From Burkholderia diffusa (GTDB lineage: Bacteria > Pseudomonadota > Gammaproteobacteria > Burkholderiales > Burkholderiaceae), in the NCBI RefSeq assembly GCF_902499115.1, contig NZ_CABVPN010000006.1, forward strand, positions 186,001 through 250,000: a stretch of 64,000 nucleotides of DNA, given 5' to 3'. Shown here piece after piece: positions 15,707 through 24,348 of this stretch (positions are counted from its first letter, which is position 1; each line of letters opens with the position of its first letter). Under the pieces are notes generated by a model. It did no database searches and was not told the origin of the DNA. It saw nothing but the letters and a program-made list of their open reading frames with translations. Both the position numbers and the translations under genes were made by a program.

Positions 15707-16672
15707 TCAGGTGCGCGCGAGCGCGTCGGGATTGACGAGGTTCGTGCGCAGCGTCCCGGCCAGCGCGCCGACCAGGTTTTCCGCGGCGCAGCGCGCCATC
15801 GCATGGCGCGTCTCGTGCGTCGCCGAGCCGATATGCGGCAGCGCGACGACATTGCTCATCCGCAGCAGCGGCGAATCCGCCGGCAACGGCTCCTTCTCGA
15901 ACACGTCGAGCCCCGCGCCGCGGATCGTGCCCGCGCGCAGCGCGTCGACCAGTGCGGCCTCGTCGACCACCTGCCCGCGCGATGCGTTGATCAGGATCGC
16001 GCCGCGCTTCATCTTCGCGAATTCGGCCGCGCCGATCAGGTGACGCGTTTCCGGCGACAACGGCACTTGCAGGCACACGAAATCCGACTGCGCGAGCAGT
16101 TCGTCGAGCGTCACGCGGCGGGCGCCGTACTGCGTCTCGGCTTCGGCGTGCGCGGAACGGTTCGTGTACAGCACCTGCATCCGGAAGCCGAGCGCCGCGC
16201 GGCGCGCGACCGCGCCGCCGATCCGCCCGAGCCCGACGATGCCGAGCGTCTTGCCCTGCACGTCGGTGCCGTACAGATCGGGGCCGATGCTGCGATGCCA
16301 GTGGCCGGCCTTCACCCATTCCGCCAGTTCGACCACGCGCCGCGCGGACGCGAGGATCAGCGAGAACACGGTATCGGCGGTCGATTCCGTCAGCACGTCG
16401 GGCGTATGCGCGAGCACGATGCCACGCCGAGTGAGATCCGCGACGTCGAAGTTGTCGTAGCCGACCGAGATCGTCGACCAGGCCTTCAGCCGCGGTGCGC
16501 GATCGAGCATCTGCGGCGTGACCTTCAGGCTCGCGCCGATCGCGCCGTCCGCGTCGCCGAGGGCATCGGCGAGCGCGTCGGCGCCGTCGGCCTGCACGAC
16601 TTCCGCATGCTCGCGCAGGTACGCGAGCACGTCATCGGGTAGCGGCTTGTACGCGACGATACGAGGCTTCAT
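15707..16672 (-). CDS. kguD: 2-ketogluconate 6-phosphate reductase (D-2-hydroxyacid dehydrogenase family)
   Basis: This 321-residue NAD(P)H enzyme has the D-isomer-specific 2-hydroxyacid dehydrogenase layout: substrate domain, NAD-binding GIVGLGRIGGAVARR near residue 150, ASRGQVVDEAALVDAL with the active arginine, FEKEPLP with the glutamate, and LPHIGSAT with the catalytic histidine near 285. In the kgu pathway it reduces 2-keto-6-phosphogluconate to 6-phosphogluconate. The ATG at 16672 is used; an ATG at 16681 overlapping the kguT stop (ATGA) would add MKT. The close coupling to kguT supports a single operon. Related GhrB-type reductases have similar sequence, so context decides the name. 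Confidence 0.88.
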   Translation of the reverse strand: MKPRIVAYKPLPDDVLAYLREHAEVVQADGADALADALGDADGAIGASLKVTPQMLDRAPRLKAWSTISVGYDNFDVADLTRRGIVLAHTPDVLTESTADTVFSLILASARRVVELAEWVKAGHWHRSIGPDLYGTDVQGKTLGIVGLGRIGGAVARRAALGFRMQVLYTNRSAHAEAETQYGARRVTLDELLAQSDFVCLQVPLSPETRHLIGAAEFAKMKRGAILINASRGQVVDEAALVDALRAGTIRGAGLDVFEKEPLPADSPLLRMSNVVALPHIGSATHETRHAMARCAAENLVGALAGTLRTNLVNPDALART

Positions 16673-16677
16673 CGTTT

Positions 16678-17958
16678 TCATTTTCCTTGCAGCGGCGTCG
16701 CGAGCGGGTGCGCATCGCGCGCCTGGGGTTTGACGGACAGCGTGAGGATCACCGCGGCCACGAGCGCGGCGCTCATGAACGCATACGATGCGACGGGCGA
16801 CCCGGTCGCCCCGTTCAGGTAGCCGACGAAATACGAGCCGACGAACGAGCCGAGCGCGCCCATGCTGTTGATCAGCGCCATTGCGCCGCCGGCGACGTTC
16901 TTCGGCAGCAGTTCCGGGACGATCGCGAAAAACGGGCCGTACGGCGCGTACATCGCGGCGCCCGCGACGACCAGCAGCGCATACGAGATCCAGAAATGCG
17001 ACGAGCCGAGCGCATACGACGCGGCGAACGCGGCCGCGCCGACCAGCAGGAACGGCCACACGAAGCCGCGACGCGAACCGACCTTGTCGGACGCCCACGA
17101 CGCGACCAGCATCGCGATCGTCGCCGCGAGGTACGGCAGCGCCGACAGCCATCCGGTCGCGACCATGCCGAGCTCGGAGCCGTTCTTGACGATCGACGGC
17201 AGCCACAGCACGAAGCCGTACACGCCGATGCTCCAGCAGAAGTATTGCGCGCACAGCTTGATCACCGCTGGCGAACGGAATGCCTCGCCGTAGTTGCGCA
17301 CGGGCTTGATCGCTGCCTGTTCGGCCGCGAGCGCGGCATCGAGGTCGCTCTTTTCCTGCGCGTTGAGCCACGGCGAATCGGCTGGCTTGTCCTGCACGAG
17401 GAACCACCAGCACACGGCCCAGATGATGGCCGGCACGCCTTCGGCGATGAACATGTGGCGCCAGCCGAATTCGTGCACGAGATAGCCTGACACGATCGAC
17501 ATCCACAGCACGGTGACCGGATTGCCGAGGATCAGGAACGTGTTCGCGCGCGAGCGTTCGTTCTTCGTGAACCAGTTGCTGATATAGATGAGCATCGCCG
17601 GCATCACGGCCGCTTCGACCACGCCGAGCATGAAGCGGATCGCCATCAGCGACGGGATGTTGGTGACGACGCCCGTGAGCGCGGCGCACGCGCCCCACAG
17701 GACGAGGCTGGCGAACACGAGCTTCTTGACGCTGCGGCGCTCCGCATAGATTGCGCCCGGAATCTGGAAGAAGAAGTAGCCGAGGAAGAACAGCGCGCCG
17801 ATCAGCGACGACAGGCCCTTGCTGATCCCGAGGTCCTGGTTGATGCCGGCCGCTGCCGCGAACCCGTAGTTTGCGCGGTCGAGATAAGCGAGGCTGTAGG
17901 TGATGAAGACGATCGGCATGATCGTCCACCAGCGTCGTGCTGCGAGATTGGCTGCCAT
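16678..17958 (-). CDS. kguT: 2-ketogluconate transporter KguT-like (MFS, ACS family)
   Basis: This 426-residue major-facilitator permease has twelve predicted helices. It opens with RRWWTIMPIVFITYSLAYLDRANYG, the anion:cation symporter (ACS/phthalate permease) signature, and has GVVEAAVMPAMLIYISNWFTKNERSRANT in the loop after helix 4. It belongs to the inner-membrane proton symporters for organic acids. Position between kguK and kguD indicates 2-ketogluconate as substrate. The start at 17958 lies just downstream of the tandem hairpin array, which separates it from kguK by 439 bp, an unusual gap inside this operon. Confidence 0.88.
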   Translation of the reverse strand: MAANLAARRWWTIMPIVFITYSLAYLDRANYGFAAAAGINQDLGISKGLSSLIGALFFLGYFFFQIPGAIYAERRSVKKLVFASLVLWGACAALTGVVTNIPSLMAIRFMLGVVEAAVMPAMLIYISNWFTKNERSRANTFLILGNPVTVLWMSIVSGYLVHEFGWRHMFIAEGVPAIIWAVCWWFLVQDKPADSPWLNAQEKSDLDAALAAEQAAIKPVRNYGEAFRSPAVIKLCAQYFCWSIGVYGFVLWLPSIVKNGSELGMVATGWLSALPYLAATIAMLVASWASDKVGSRRGFVWPFLLVGAAAFAASYALGSSHFWISYALLVVAGAAMYAPYGPFFAIVPELLPKNVAGGAMALINSMGALGSFVGSYFVGYLNGATGSPVASYAFMSAALVAAVILTLSVKPQARDAHPLATPLQGK

Positions 17959-17973
17959 CAGTGTGTCTCCTGT

Positions 17974-18290
17974 GTCGACGGGAGTTGGCGCTTTAGCGCC
18001 TACTCCCGTCCCATGCCGCTGTTGGCAGGAGTTAGCGCTTCAGCGCTTACTCCTCCCCTGCGGCGGTCGACGGGAGTTGGCGCTTTAGCGCCTACTCCCG
18101 TCCCATGCCGCTGTTGGCAGGAGTTGGCGCTTCAGCGCTTACTCCTGCCCTGCGGCGGTCGACGGAAGTTCGCGCTTTAGCGCCTACTCCCGTCCCATGC
18201 CGCTGTTGGCAAGAGTTGGCGCTTCAGCGCTTACTCCTGCCCTGCGGCGGTCGACGGGCGCTGGCGCTTTAGCGCCCACTCCCGTCCCGT
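17974..18290. repeat. 92-bp tandem repeat, about 3.5 copies, each with two hairpins
   Basis: Units begin at 17974, 18066, 18158 and 18250 (the last partial), an exact 92-bp period. Each full unit holds two near-perfect dyads built on the same plan: an outer arm ACGGGAGT/ACTCCCGT around GGCGCT-TT-AGCGCC, and an outer arm AGGAGT/ACTCCT around GCGCT-TC-AGCGC. For example, dyad A1 is at 17978-18009 and dyad B1 at 18027-18054. Seven hairpins result in all, and a decayed eighth may lie near 18307-18335. The array lies between the kguK stop and kguT start on their transcript. Copies differ by a few substitutions, some in arms. Confidence 0.9.
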
Positions 18291-18397
18291 CCTTTCGGGA
18301 ATCGACCGGTGTCGGCGCATCGGCGCCTGCTCCGGCCTCATGCAAAACCGTGCACGAAGCACGAAATGGGTCCGCGGATTGTGCCGTGTCCGGCCTC

Positions 18398-19390
18398 TCA
18401 TTGCGCGGTGACGCTTTCCTCTAAGCGATCGGCGCGATTGCTGACGTTTTCGAGCCGATCGAGTGCCTCGCGGGTCGGCAAGCCTTCCGAATCGCCGATC
18501 ACCTGGATCGCGAGCGCTCCGATGCGGTTGCCGCGCGCGACCGCGTGCTCGACGGACCGGCCTTCCAGCAGCGCGCTGACCACGCCGACCGCGAAGCCGT
18601 CGCCGGCGCCGACCGTGTCGACCACGTTCGCGACGCGCTCGCCCGCGACCACGCCCTCGCGGCCGTCGGCCGTGCGGAAGTACGCACCCTCGGCGCCCAG
18701 CTTGATCACTACGCCGCGCGCACCCTGTGCCAGGTAGAAGCCCGCGATATCGGCCGGCGTGTCGTGCCCGGTGAGCTGCTGCCCTTCGGCGAGGCCCGGC
18801 AGCACCCAGTCGGCGAGCGTCGCGAGCGCGTTCAGCGTCTTCGCCATCACGTCGGCGGACGGCCACAGCGTCGGGCGCAGGTTCGGATCGAACGAGATCG
18901 TCTTGCCGGCCGCACGCATCTCGCGCGCCAGCTGGAAAGCGAGTTCGCAGGACGTCGCGGAGATCGCCGGCGCGACGCCCGTCAAGTGCAGGTGACGCGC
19001 GCCGAGTACGTAGTCGGCCACGTAGTCGTCGCACGACAGGTGGCTCGCGGCCGAGCCCTTGCGGAAATATTCGACGGTCGGGTCGCTGCCGTCGTCATTG
19101 CGCGACTTCAGCTGAAAACCGGTCGGATAGCGCGGATCGACGGTCACGCACGATGCGTCGATGCCTTCGCGCGCAAGCGTGTCGAGCACATAACCGCCGA
19201 ACGAATCACGGCCCACCCGGCTCATCCAGCCGACCCGGAAGCCAAGCCGCGACAGGCCGATCGCGACGTTCAGGTCCGCGCCCGCGATCCGCTTCGTGAA
19301 TTGCGCCGCGTGCGCGAGGTGGCCGGGTTCGGCGGCGACGAACATCGCCATCGCTTCACCGTAGGTCACGACATCGAGTACTGCCTTCAT
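18398..19390 (-). CDS. kguK: 2-ketogluconate kinase (PfkB family)
   Basis: This 330-residue sugar kinase has PfkB signatures: GEAMAMFVAAEPG at the N-terminus, AGADLNVAIGLSRLGF for sugar binding, and the C-terminal DTVGAGDGFAVGVVSAL anion-hole/catalytic aspartate motif near residue 265. In this operon it phosphorylates 2-ketogluconate to 2-keto-6-phosphogluconate with ATP, in the cytosol. The ATG at 19390 gives a standard PfkB start; the frame continues upstream into kguE without coding character. The kguE stop lies 28 bp upstream. The C-terminal tail (ENVSNRADRLEESVTAQ) is slightly long for the family. Confidence 0.88.
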   Translation of the reverse strand: MKAVLDVVTYGEAMAMFVAAEPGHLAHAAQFTKRIAGADLNVAIGLSRLGFRVGWMSRVGRDSFGGYVLDTLAREGIDASCVTVDPRYPTGFQLKSRNDDGSDPTVEYFRKGSAASHLSCDDYVADYVLGARHLHLTGVAPAISATSCELAFQLAREMRAAGKTISFDPNLRPTLWPSADVMAKTLNALATLADWVLPGLAEGQQLTGHDTPADIAGFYLAQGARGVVIKLGAEGAYFRTADGREGVVAGERVANVVDTVGAGDGFAVGVVSALLEGRSVEHAVARGNRIGALAIQVIGDSEGLPTREALDRLENVSNRADRLEESVTAQ

Positions 19391-19418
19391 GAATGAATTC
19401 CTCCGTATCCTTCCTGCG

Positions 19419-20183
19419 TCACGCGGCGGCGAGCCACGCCACGCGCCGGCCGGCATCGCCCGCCAGGTCATTGGCATCGAATGGGAATTCGATGCCGCGC
19501 GGCGCCGCTTGCGGCAGGGCCGCGAGCACGCCCGTGACGAGCGTGTCGCCCGGCGCCGGCGCCACCGCGAAACGGCGTGCGCCCTCGCCAGCGACAGCCT
19601 TGCAATGAATGTATTCCACATGCGGCGCGAGCGCGTGCGCGCACGCGAGCGGCGCTTCGCCCGGCCACTGCCAGTTGCCGATATCGAACGTCATGCCGAG
19701 CGCATCGGGCATGCCCGCTTCGGTCAAAGCGGCGAACAGCCCGCTGAATTGAGCGAGCGTGCCACCCACCGGCAGTTGGCCGTTCTCGACCACCACGCGG
19801 GCACGCGCGCCGCGCGACAGCGCGACGATCTCGGACGCATGCGCGTCGCCGGCGAAACCGCCGAGCTGGAACTTGACGAAGCGCGCCCCGAGCGCGTCGG
19901 CTTCCATGAGCGTGTCGCGCAATGCGTCGGCATCGAGCGCCCCGGTTTCCGTGTACAACGTGGCCGGCGTCGAATAGACCGACCAGAGCCCGTGCGTGGC
20001 GAGTGCCGTGCCGAGCGCGGCCAGCGCGCCGGGCGTCGCATCGTCGTCCGATACGAACAGCTCGCGCCGTACCTCGAAGCCGGTCGCCCCGGATGCGGCC
20101 GCGGTCGCGATGAATGCACGGTGGCCCTCCTGACGCACGCGGTCCATCCCGAATGCGCTCGCCACGATCACGATGTCTGCCAT
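19419..20183 (-). CDS. kguE: KguE-like sugar phosphate isomerase/epimerase family protein
   Basis: This 254-residue TIM-barrel protein belongs to the AP-endonuclease-2/xylose-isomerase-like superfamily. Typical pieces are KFQLGGFAGD, ARVVVENGQLP with a metal-ligand glutamate, LGMTFDIGNWQWPGEAP with aspartate and the following residues, and VEYIHCKAV with histidine. KguE is the first gene of the kgu operon in Pseudomonas, and its exact reaction is not settled. The ATG at 20183 follows an A/G-rich AAAAAGGGCAG leader and lies 22 bp downstream of the PtxS-like operator. Confidence 0.85.
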   Translation of the reverse strand: MADIVIVASAFGMDRVRQEGHRAFIATAAASGATGFEVRRELFVSDDDATPGALAALGTALATHGLWSVYSTPATLYTETGALDADALRDTLMEADALGARFVKFQLGGFAGDAHASEIVALSRGARARVVVENGQLPVGGTLAQFSGLFAALTEAGMPDALGMTFDIGNWQWPGEAPLACAHALAPHVEYIHCKAVAGEGARRFAVAPAPGDTLVTGVLAALPQAAPRGIEFPFDANDLAGDAGRRVAWLAAA

Positions 20184-20204
20184 TTCTGCCCTTTTTTCAC
20201 TTGA

Positions 20205-20220
20205 ATGGAACCGGTTCCAT
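20205..20220. promoter_or_regulatory. PtxS-type operator upstream of kguE
   Basis: ATGGAACCGGTTCCAT is a perfect 16-bp palindrome with the LacI-family central CG. It matches 12 of 14 positions of the PtxS operator reported in Pseudomonas (TGAAACCGGTTTCA, from memory). It lies between any kguE promoter and its start codon, a position suited to repression. Confidence 0.85.
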
Positions 20221-20336
20221 TTGCTTGAGACGGATGGTGCGCTTCGCGTCCGGTGCACGCCATAGAGGAAATCCCTAGGACGGGCCGCCGCCCGCCTGGG
20301 CATGCGCATCCGGCGTTCCGGGACCCGCGTCGGCGC

Positions 20337-21230
20337 CTATTTCTCGTCGTGCGTGATGCACATGTCGAGGAACTGGGCAGCCACGCGCGACGGCGCGGCG
20401 CCGTGCGGCACGAGGATCGAGAAATGGCGCGTGAGCGGCGCGGGAGCCAGCGAGCGCGGCACGAGCGCCGCGTCCTCGTGGCGCAGCGACATCGCGGAGA
20501 CGAATCCGACGCCCATCCCCGCGCGCACGGCCTCCTTCACGGCCTCGACGCCCGCAATCTCGAACGCGACGCGCATCGGCGCGCCGCCATGCGCGAACGC
20601 GCGTTCGACGAGCTGGCGCACGCCGGAACCCTCCTCGCGCAACACGAGCGGATGCGCGGCGAGTGCGTCGAGCGTGACGCCGGCTTCGTACTCCGGCGCG
20701 GCGAGCGGATGTCCGGCCGGCACGACCGCGACGATCTCGTCCTCGTGCCACGCATGCACGGCGGTGCCGGGCGGCAGCGCCTCGCCGGGCGGCCCTTCGA
20801 TCATCGCGACGTCGAGCGACGCCAGCGCCGCAACCACGTCGGCCGTATTGCCGCTCATCGTGTGAATCGCCACCCGCGGCACGCGCGGCTGGAACGCCGC
20901 GATCAGGTACGGCAGCAGGTAGCTGGCGGGCGTCGTGCTCGCGCCGATCCGCAGCGTGCCGGCCTCGAGCCCGCGCACGGCGTCGCGAAACGCGCGCGCC
21001 TGCGCGAACGTGTCGCGCTGCGCCTTGGCATACTGCGCGAGCTGCTCGCCGACCGGCGTCAGGCGGATGCCGCGGCCCTCGCGCTGGTACAGCGGCTCGC
21101 CGAACTCGTCCTGCAGCAGGCGCAGCTGGCCCGACACGGCCGGCTGCGACAGATGCAGCGCCAGCGCAGCGCGGCTGATGTTCAGGTGTTCGGCGACGGC
21201 CGCGAACGTTATCAGTTGATCCGGGGTCAT
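20337..21230 (-). CDS. LysR-family regulator, YeiE/CysB-like
   Basis: This 297-residue protein has an N-terminal LysR helix-turn-helix (LITFAAVAEHLNISRAALAL, then SQPAVSGQLRLLQDEFGEPL) and an effector domain starting GTLRIGASTTPASYLLPYLI. It is divergent from the YeiH-like exporter gene, the same arrangement as yeiE/yeiH in enteric bacteria, so it probably controls that gene. The 111-bp spacer is AT-rich and contains ATATCGATAT. The start at 21230 gives the usual MTPDQLITF. It lies upstream of kguE on the same strand, but the PtxS dyad and spacer argue for separate transcription. Confidence 0.88.
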   Translation of the reverse strand: MTPDQLITFAAVAEHLNISRAALALHLSQPAVSGQLRLLQDEFGEPLYQREGRGIRLTPVGEQLAQYAKAQRDTFAQARAFRDAVRGLEAGTLRIGASTTPASYLLPYLIAAFQPRVPRVAIHTMSGNTADVVAALASLDVAMIEGPPGEALPPGTAVHAWHEDEIVAVVPAGHPLAAPEYEAGVTLDALAAHPLVLREEGSGVRQLVERAFAHGGAPMRVAFEIAGVEAVKEAVRAGMGVGFVSAMSLRHEDAALVPRSLAPAPLTRHFSILVPHGAAPSRVAAQFLDMCITHDEK

Positions 21231-21341
21231 GGGAATTAATTATCGGCTTTCCGGATAGTTTACGTCACAAATCACAATTTCTCATATCGATATAACCAAT
21301 TTAGGATTAGGCCATCGCAACCTGTTTCATCACGGTGCCCC

Positions 21342-22418
21342 ATGTCCACTGCTCCGACTCCCCATCTCAACCACGCCGCTCCGTCGACGCGCGGCCAGTT
21401 GAACGGCGTTCTGTTCGTCGCGCTGTTCGCCGCCGCCGTCACCAGCCTGTCGCAACTTCCGGCGATCGCCGGGCTCGGCCTGTCACCGCTGATCGTCGGC
21501 ATCGTCGCAGGCGCGCTGTACGGCAACGCCCTGCGTGACGGCATGCCCGCGAGCTGGGCGGCCGGCGTCAACTTTTCAGCGCGCAAGCTGCTGCGCATCG
21601 CGGTCGCGTTCTTCGGCCTGCGCGTGAGCCTGCAGGAGATCGCGCAGGTCGGCCTGCCGGGCCTGACGGTGTCGGTGCTGGTCGTCGTGAGCACGCTCGC
21701 GATCGGCACCTGGGTCGGCATGAAGGTGATGAAGCTCGATCGCGACGCGGCGCTCCTGACCGCCGCCGGCAGCGCGATCTGCGGCGCGGCCGCCGTGCTC
21801 GCGTTCGAGTCGACGCTGCAGTCGAAGCCGCATCAGAGCGCGATGGCCGTGGGCAGCGTGGTGCTGTTCGGCACGCTGTCGATGTTCCTCTACCCGCTCG
21901 CATATCACGCCGGCCTGCTCAATCTCGACCCGACCGGCCTCGGCCTGTTCTTCGGCGGCACGATCCACGAGGTCGCGCAGGTGGTCGGCGCGGCGAGCGA
22001 CATCAGCCCGCAGGTCGCGCACGTCGCGACGATCGTGAAGATGACCCGCGTGATGCTGCTGGTGCCGGTGCTGCTCACGCTCGGCTGGTGGCTCGCCCGC
22101 TCCGCACGCTCGGCCGGTGCGCGCGCCGACGGCGCGCAAGGCAAGCGCAAGGTGGCGGTGCCGTGGTTCGCGCTCGGCTTCCTCGGCTTCGTGATCGTCA
22201 ATTCGCTGAACGTACTGCCCGCCGACGTCACGCACACGCTGAACGTGCTCGACACCTTCGCGCTGACGATGGCGATGACCGCGCTCGGCATCGAGACCCG
22301 CGTGTCGCAGATCCGCGAGGCCGGCCCGCGGGCCCTGACCACCGGCCTGATCCTGTACGTCTGGCTGATCGCCGGCGGCTACGGGATCACCTGGGCCGTG
22401 CAGCACTGGCTTGGCTGA
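21342..22418 (+). CDS. yeiH: YeiH/UPF0324-family putative sulfate exporter
   Basis: This 358-residue inner-membrane protein has about ten helices. It carries LSPLIVGIVAGALYGNAL, NFSARKLLRIAVAFFGLRVS, TAAGSAICGAAAVLAFES and GLFFGGTIHEVAQVVGAASD, the conserved repeats of the YeiH family (putative sulfate exporter, PSE). Substrate specificity is not proven experimentally for most members. A segment around residues 240-260 (RSARSAGARADGAQGKRK) is a basic cytoplasmic loop. It is divergent from the LysR gene at 20337, and the pair matches the yeiE-yeiH arrangement. The ATG at 21342 follows a weak C-rich leader. Confidence 0.9.
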   Translation: MSTAPTPHLNHAAPSTRGQLNGVLFVALFAAAVTSLSQLPAIAGLGLSPLIVGIVAGALYGNALRDGMPASWAAGVNFSARKLLRIAVAFFGLRVSLQEIAQVGLPGLTVSVLVVVSTLAIGTWVGMKVMKLDRDAALLTAAGSAICGAAAVLAFESTLQSKPHQSAMAVGSVVLFGTLSMFLYPLAYHAGLLNLDPTGLGLFFGGTIHEVAQVVGAASDISPQVAHVATIVKMTRVMLLVPVLLTLGWWLARSARSAGARADGAQGKRKVAVPWFALGFLGFVIVNSLNVLPADVTHTLNVLDTFALTMAMTALGIETRVSQIREAGPRALTTGLILYVWLIAGGYGITWAVQHWLG

Positions 22419-22533
22419 GCCGCGCATCCGTGCCGCAACACGCGCCGCGCCCGACGGGAAGGTCCCGCGGGCGCGGCGCAGTGCTATGCTTCGCGTCGTT
22501 TTCCTTCGTCCTCTTCATCACCCTCTTTCAGCC

Positions 22534-24267
22534 GTGCTCTCGTTCCTGCTGAAGCTGCGCACTCGCGCCCAGACGCTGTTCCGCCTGTCGGACGCCCATA
22601 CGATGCTGATCTGGTCGGCCATCGTCGGCGTCGGCGGCGCCTTCGCCACCATCGCGTTTCGCGAAGGCATCGACCTGATGCAGCGCCTGATCTCCGGACA
22701 CAGCGGCAGCTTCGTGCAGATGGCGAGAAGCCTGCCGTGGTACGTGCGGTTCTGGATGCCGGCCGCGGGCGGCTTCCTGGCCGGCTGCGTGCTGCTGCTC
22801 GCGACGCGCGGCGTCCGGAAATCCGGCAACACCGACTACATGGAAGCCGTCGCGCTCGGCGACGGCGTCGTGCCGGTGCGGCAGAGCCTGTGGCGCAGCG
22901 TGTCGTCGCTGCTGACGATCGGCAGCGGCGGCTCGATCGGCCGCGAAGGCCCGATGGTGCAGCTCGCGGCGCTCACCGCGTCGCTGGTCGGCCGCTTCGT
23001 GCACTTCGACCCGCCGCGCCTGCGGCTGCTCGTCGCGTGCGGCGCGGCAGCCGGCATCACGTCCGCGTACAACGCGCCGATCGCCGGCGCGTTCTTCGTG
23101 TCCGAAATCGTACTGGGCACGATCGCGATGGAGAGCTTCGGGCCGATGGTCGTCGCATCCGTCGTCGCGAACATCGTGATGCGGGAATTCGCCGGCTACC
23201 GGCCGCCATACGAGATGCCGGTGTTTCCGGCCGTGACGGGCCCCGAGGTGCTGCTGTTCGTCGTGCTCGGCGCGCTGTGCGGCGTGCTCGCGCCGCAGTT
23301 CCTGCACCTGCTCGATGCATCGAAGAACCAGTTCAAGCGGCTGCCTGTGCCACTGCCGGTGCGGCTCGCGCTCGGCGGCCTCGTGGTCGGCGTGATCTCG
23401 GTGTGGATTCCGGACGTGTGGGGCAACGGCTATAGCGTCGTGAACCAGATCCTGCATTCGCCGTGGACCTGGCAGGCGCTCGTCGCGGTGCTGGTGTTCA
23501 AGGTGATCGCGACCGCCGCGACGGCCGGCTCGGGCGCGGTCGGCGGCGTGTTCACGCCGACGCTGTTCGTCGGGGCCGTGTTCGGCTCGCTGTTCGGGCT
23601 CGCGATGAACGCGCTGTGGCCCGGCCACACGTCCGCGTATTTCGCGTATGCGATGGTCGGAATGGGGGCGTTCATGGCCGGCGCCACGCAGGCGCCGCTG
23701 ATGGCGATCCTGATGATCTTCGAGATGACGCTGAGTTACCAGGTCGTGCTGCCGCTGCTGGTGTCATGCGTGTTCGCGTATTTCGTCGCGCGTGCGACCG
23801 GCACGACGTCGATGTACGAGATCACGCTGCGCCACCACCAGGACGCGCAGGAACGGCTGCGGCTGCGCACCACCCAGATGCGCGAGCTGATCCAGCCCGC
23901 GCAGACGGTCGTGCCGCTCACCGCGAGCGTTGCCGACATGACGCGCGTGTTTCTCGAGTATCCGGTGAAGTACCTGTACGTGACCGACGACGCCGGGCGC
24001 TTCCGCGGCGCGGTCGCATTGAAGGACATCACGTCCGACCTGCTCGACAAGCGCGACACGACCGACAAGACGGCCGCGCACTACGCGCATACGCCGTTTC
24101 CGCTGCTCACGCCCGACATGCCGCTCGCGACCGCGCTCGAACGCTTCATGACGTTCCAGGGCGAACGGCTGCCGGTGATTGAAAGCGAGGCCGAGCCGAC
24201 GCTCGCCGGTGTCGTCTACAAGACATCGCTGCTCGACGCGTATCGGCGAATGACCGGCGAGCGCTGA
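22534..24267 (+). CDS. clcB: ClcB-like voltage-gated chloride channel/antiporter
   Basis: This 577-residue CLC-family membrane protein has the selectivity motifs GSGGSIGREGPMVQ (near residues 125-140), the GxFxP-like GGVFTPTLFVGA (near 330) and, after the last helix, a cytoplasmic pair of CBS domains (MRELIQPAQTVVPLTASVAD onward), which is longer than E. coli ClcB. The glutamate in GREGP is the proton/gating glutamate of CLC transporters. I place the start at a GTG at 22534 because MLRVVF at 22486 overlaps what looks like the promoter -10 (TATGCT). It follows yeiH by 115 bp on the same strand. Confidence 0.88.
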   Translation: MLSFLLKLRTRAQTLFRLSDAHTMLIWSAIVGVGGAFATIAFREGIDLMQRLISGHSGSFVQMARSLPWYVRFWMPAAGGFLAGCVLLLATRGVRKSGNTDYMEAVALGDGVVPVRQSLWRSVSSLLTIGSGGSIGREGPMVQLAALTASLVGRFVHFDPPRLRLLVACGAAAGITSAYNAPIAGAFFVSEIVLGTIAMESFGPMVVASVVANIVMREFAGYRPPYEMPVFPAVTGPEVLLFVVLGALCGVLAPQFLHLLDASKNQFKRLPVPLPVRLALGGLVVGVISVWIPDVWGNGYSVVNQILHSPWTWQALVAVLVFKVIATAATAGSGAVGGVFTPTLFVGAVFGSLFGLAMNALWPGHTSAYFAYAMVGMGAFMAGATQAPLMAILMIFEMTLSYQVVLPLLVSCVFAYFVARATGTTSMYEITLRHHQDAQERLRLRTTQMRELIQPAQTVVPLTASVADMTRVFLEYPVKYLYVTDDAGRFRGAVALKDITSDLLDKRDTTDKTAAHYAHTPFPLLTPDMPLATALERFMTFQGERLPVIESEAEPTLAGVVYKTSLLDAYRRMTGER

Positions 24268-24348
24268 CAGATACGGGGTGCGGCGCGCGATACGGCGCGC
24301 CGCATCCTCGCTCGCGGCGCCGTCGGCGCCGACCGACTGCCGGATCGT

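Noticed and set aside
17974..18290. Tandem repeat considered as a CRISPR array
   Set aside because: Units are contiguous with no variable spacers, and each unit contains two dyads; no cas genes are nearby.
22486..22533. ATG at 22486 as the clcB start
   Set aside because: The TATGCT there looks like a promoter -10, no ribosome site precedes it, and the GTG at 22534 gives the typical length.
24279..24304. GC dyad between clcB and the TetR gene as a bidirectional terminator
   Set aside because: There is no T run on either side.
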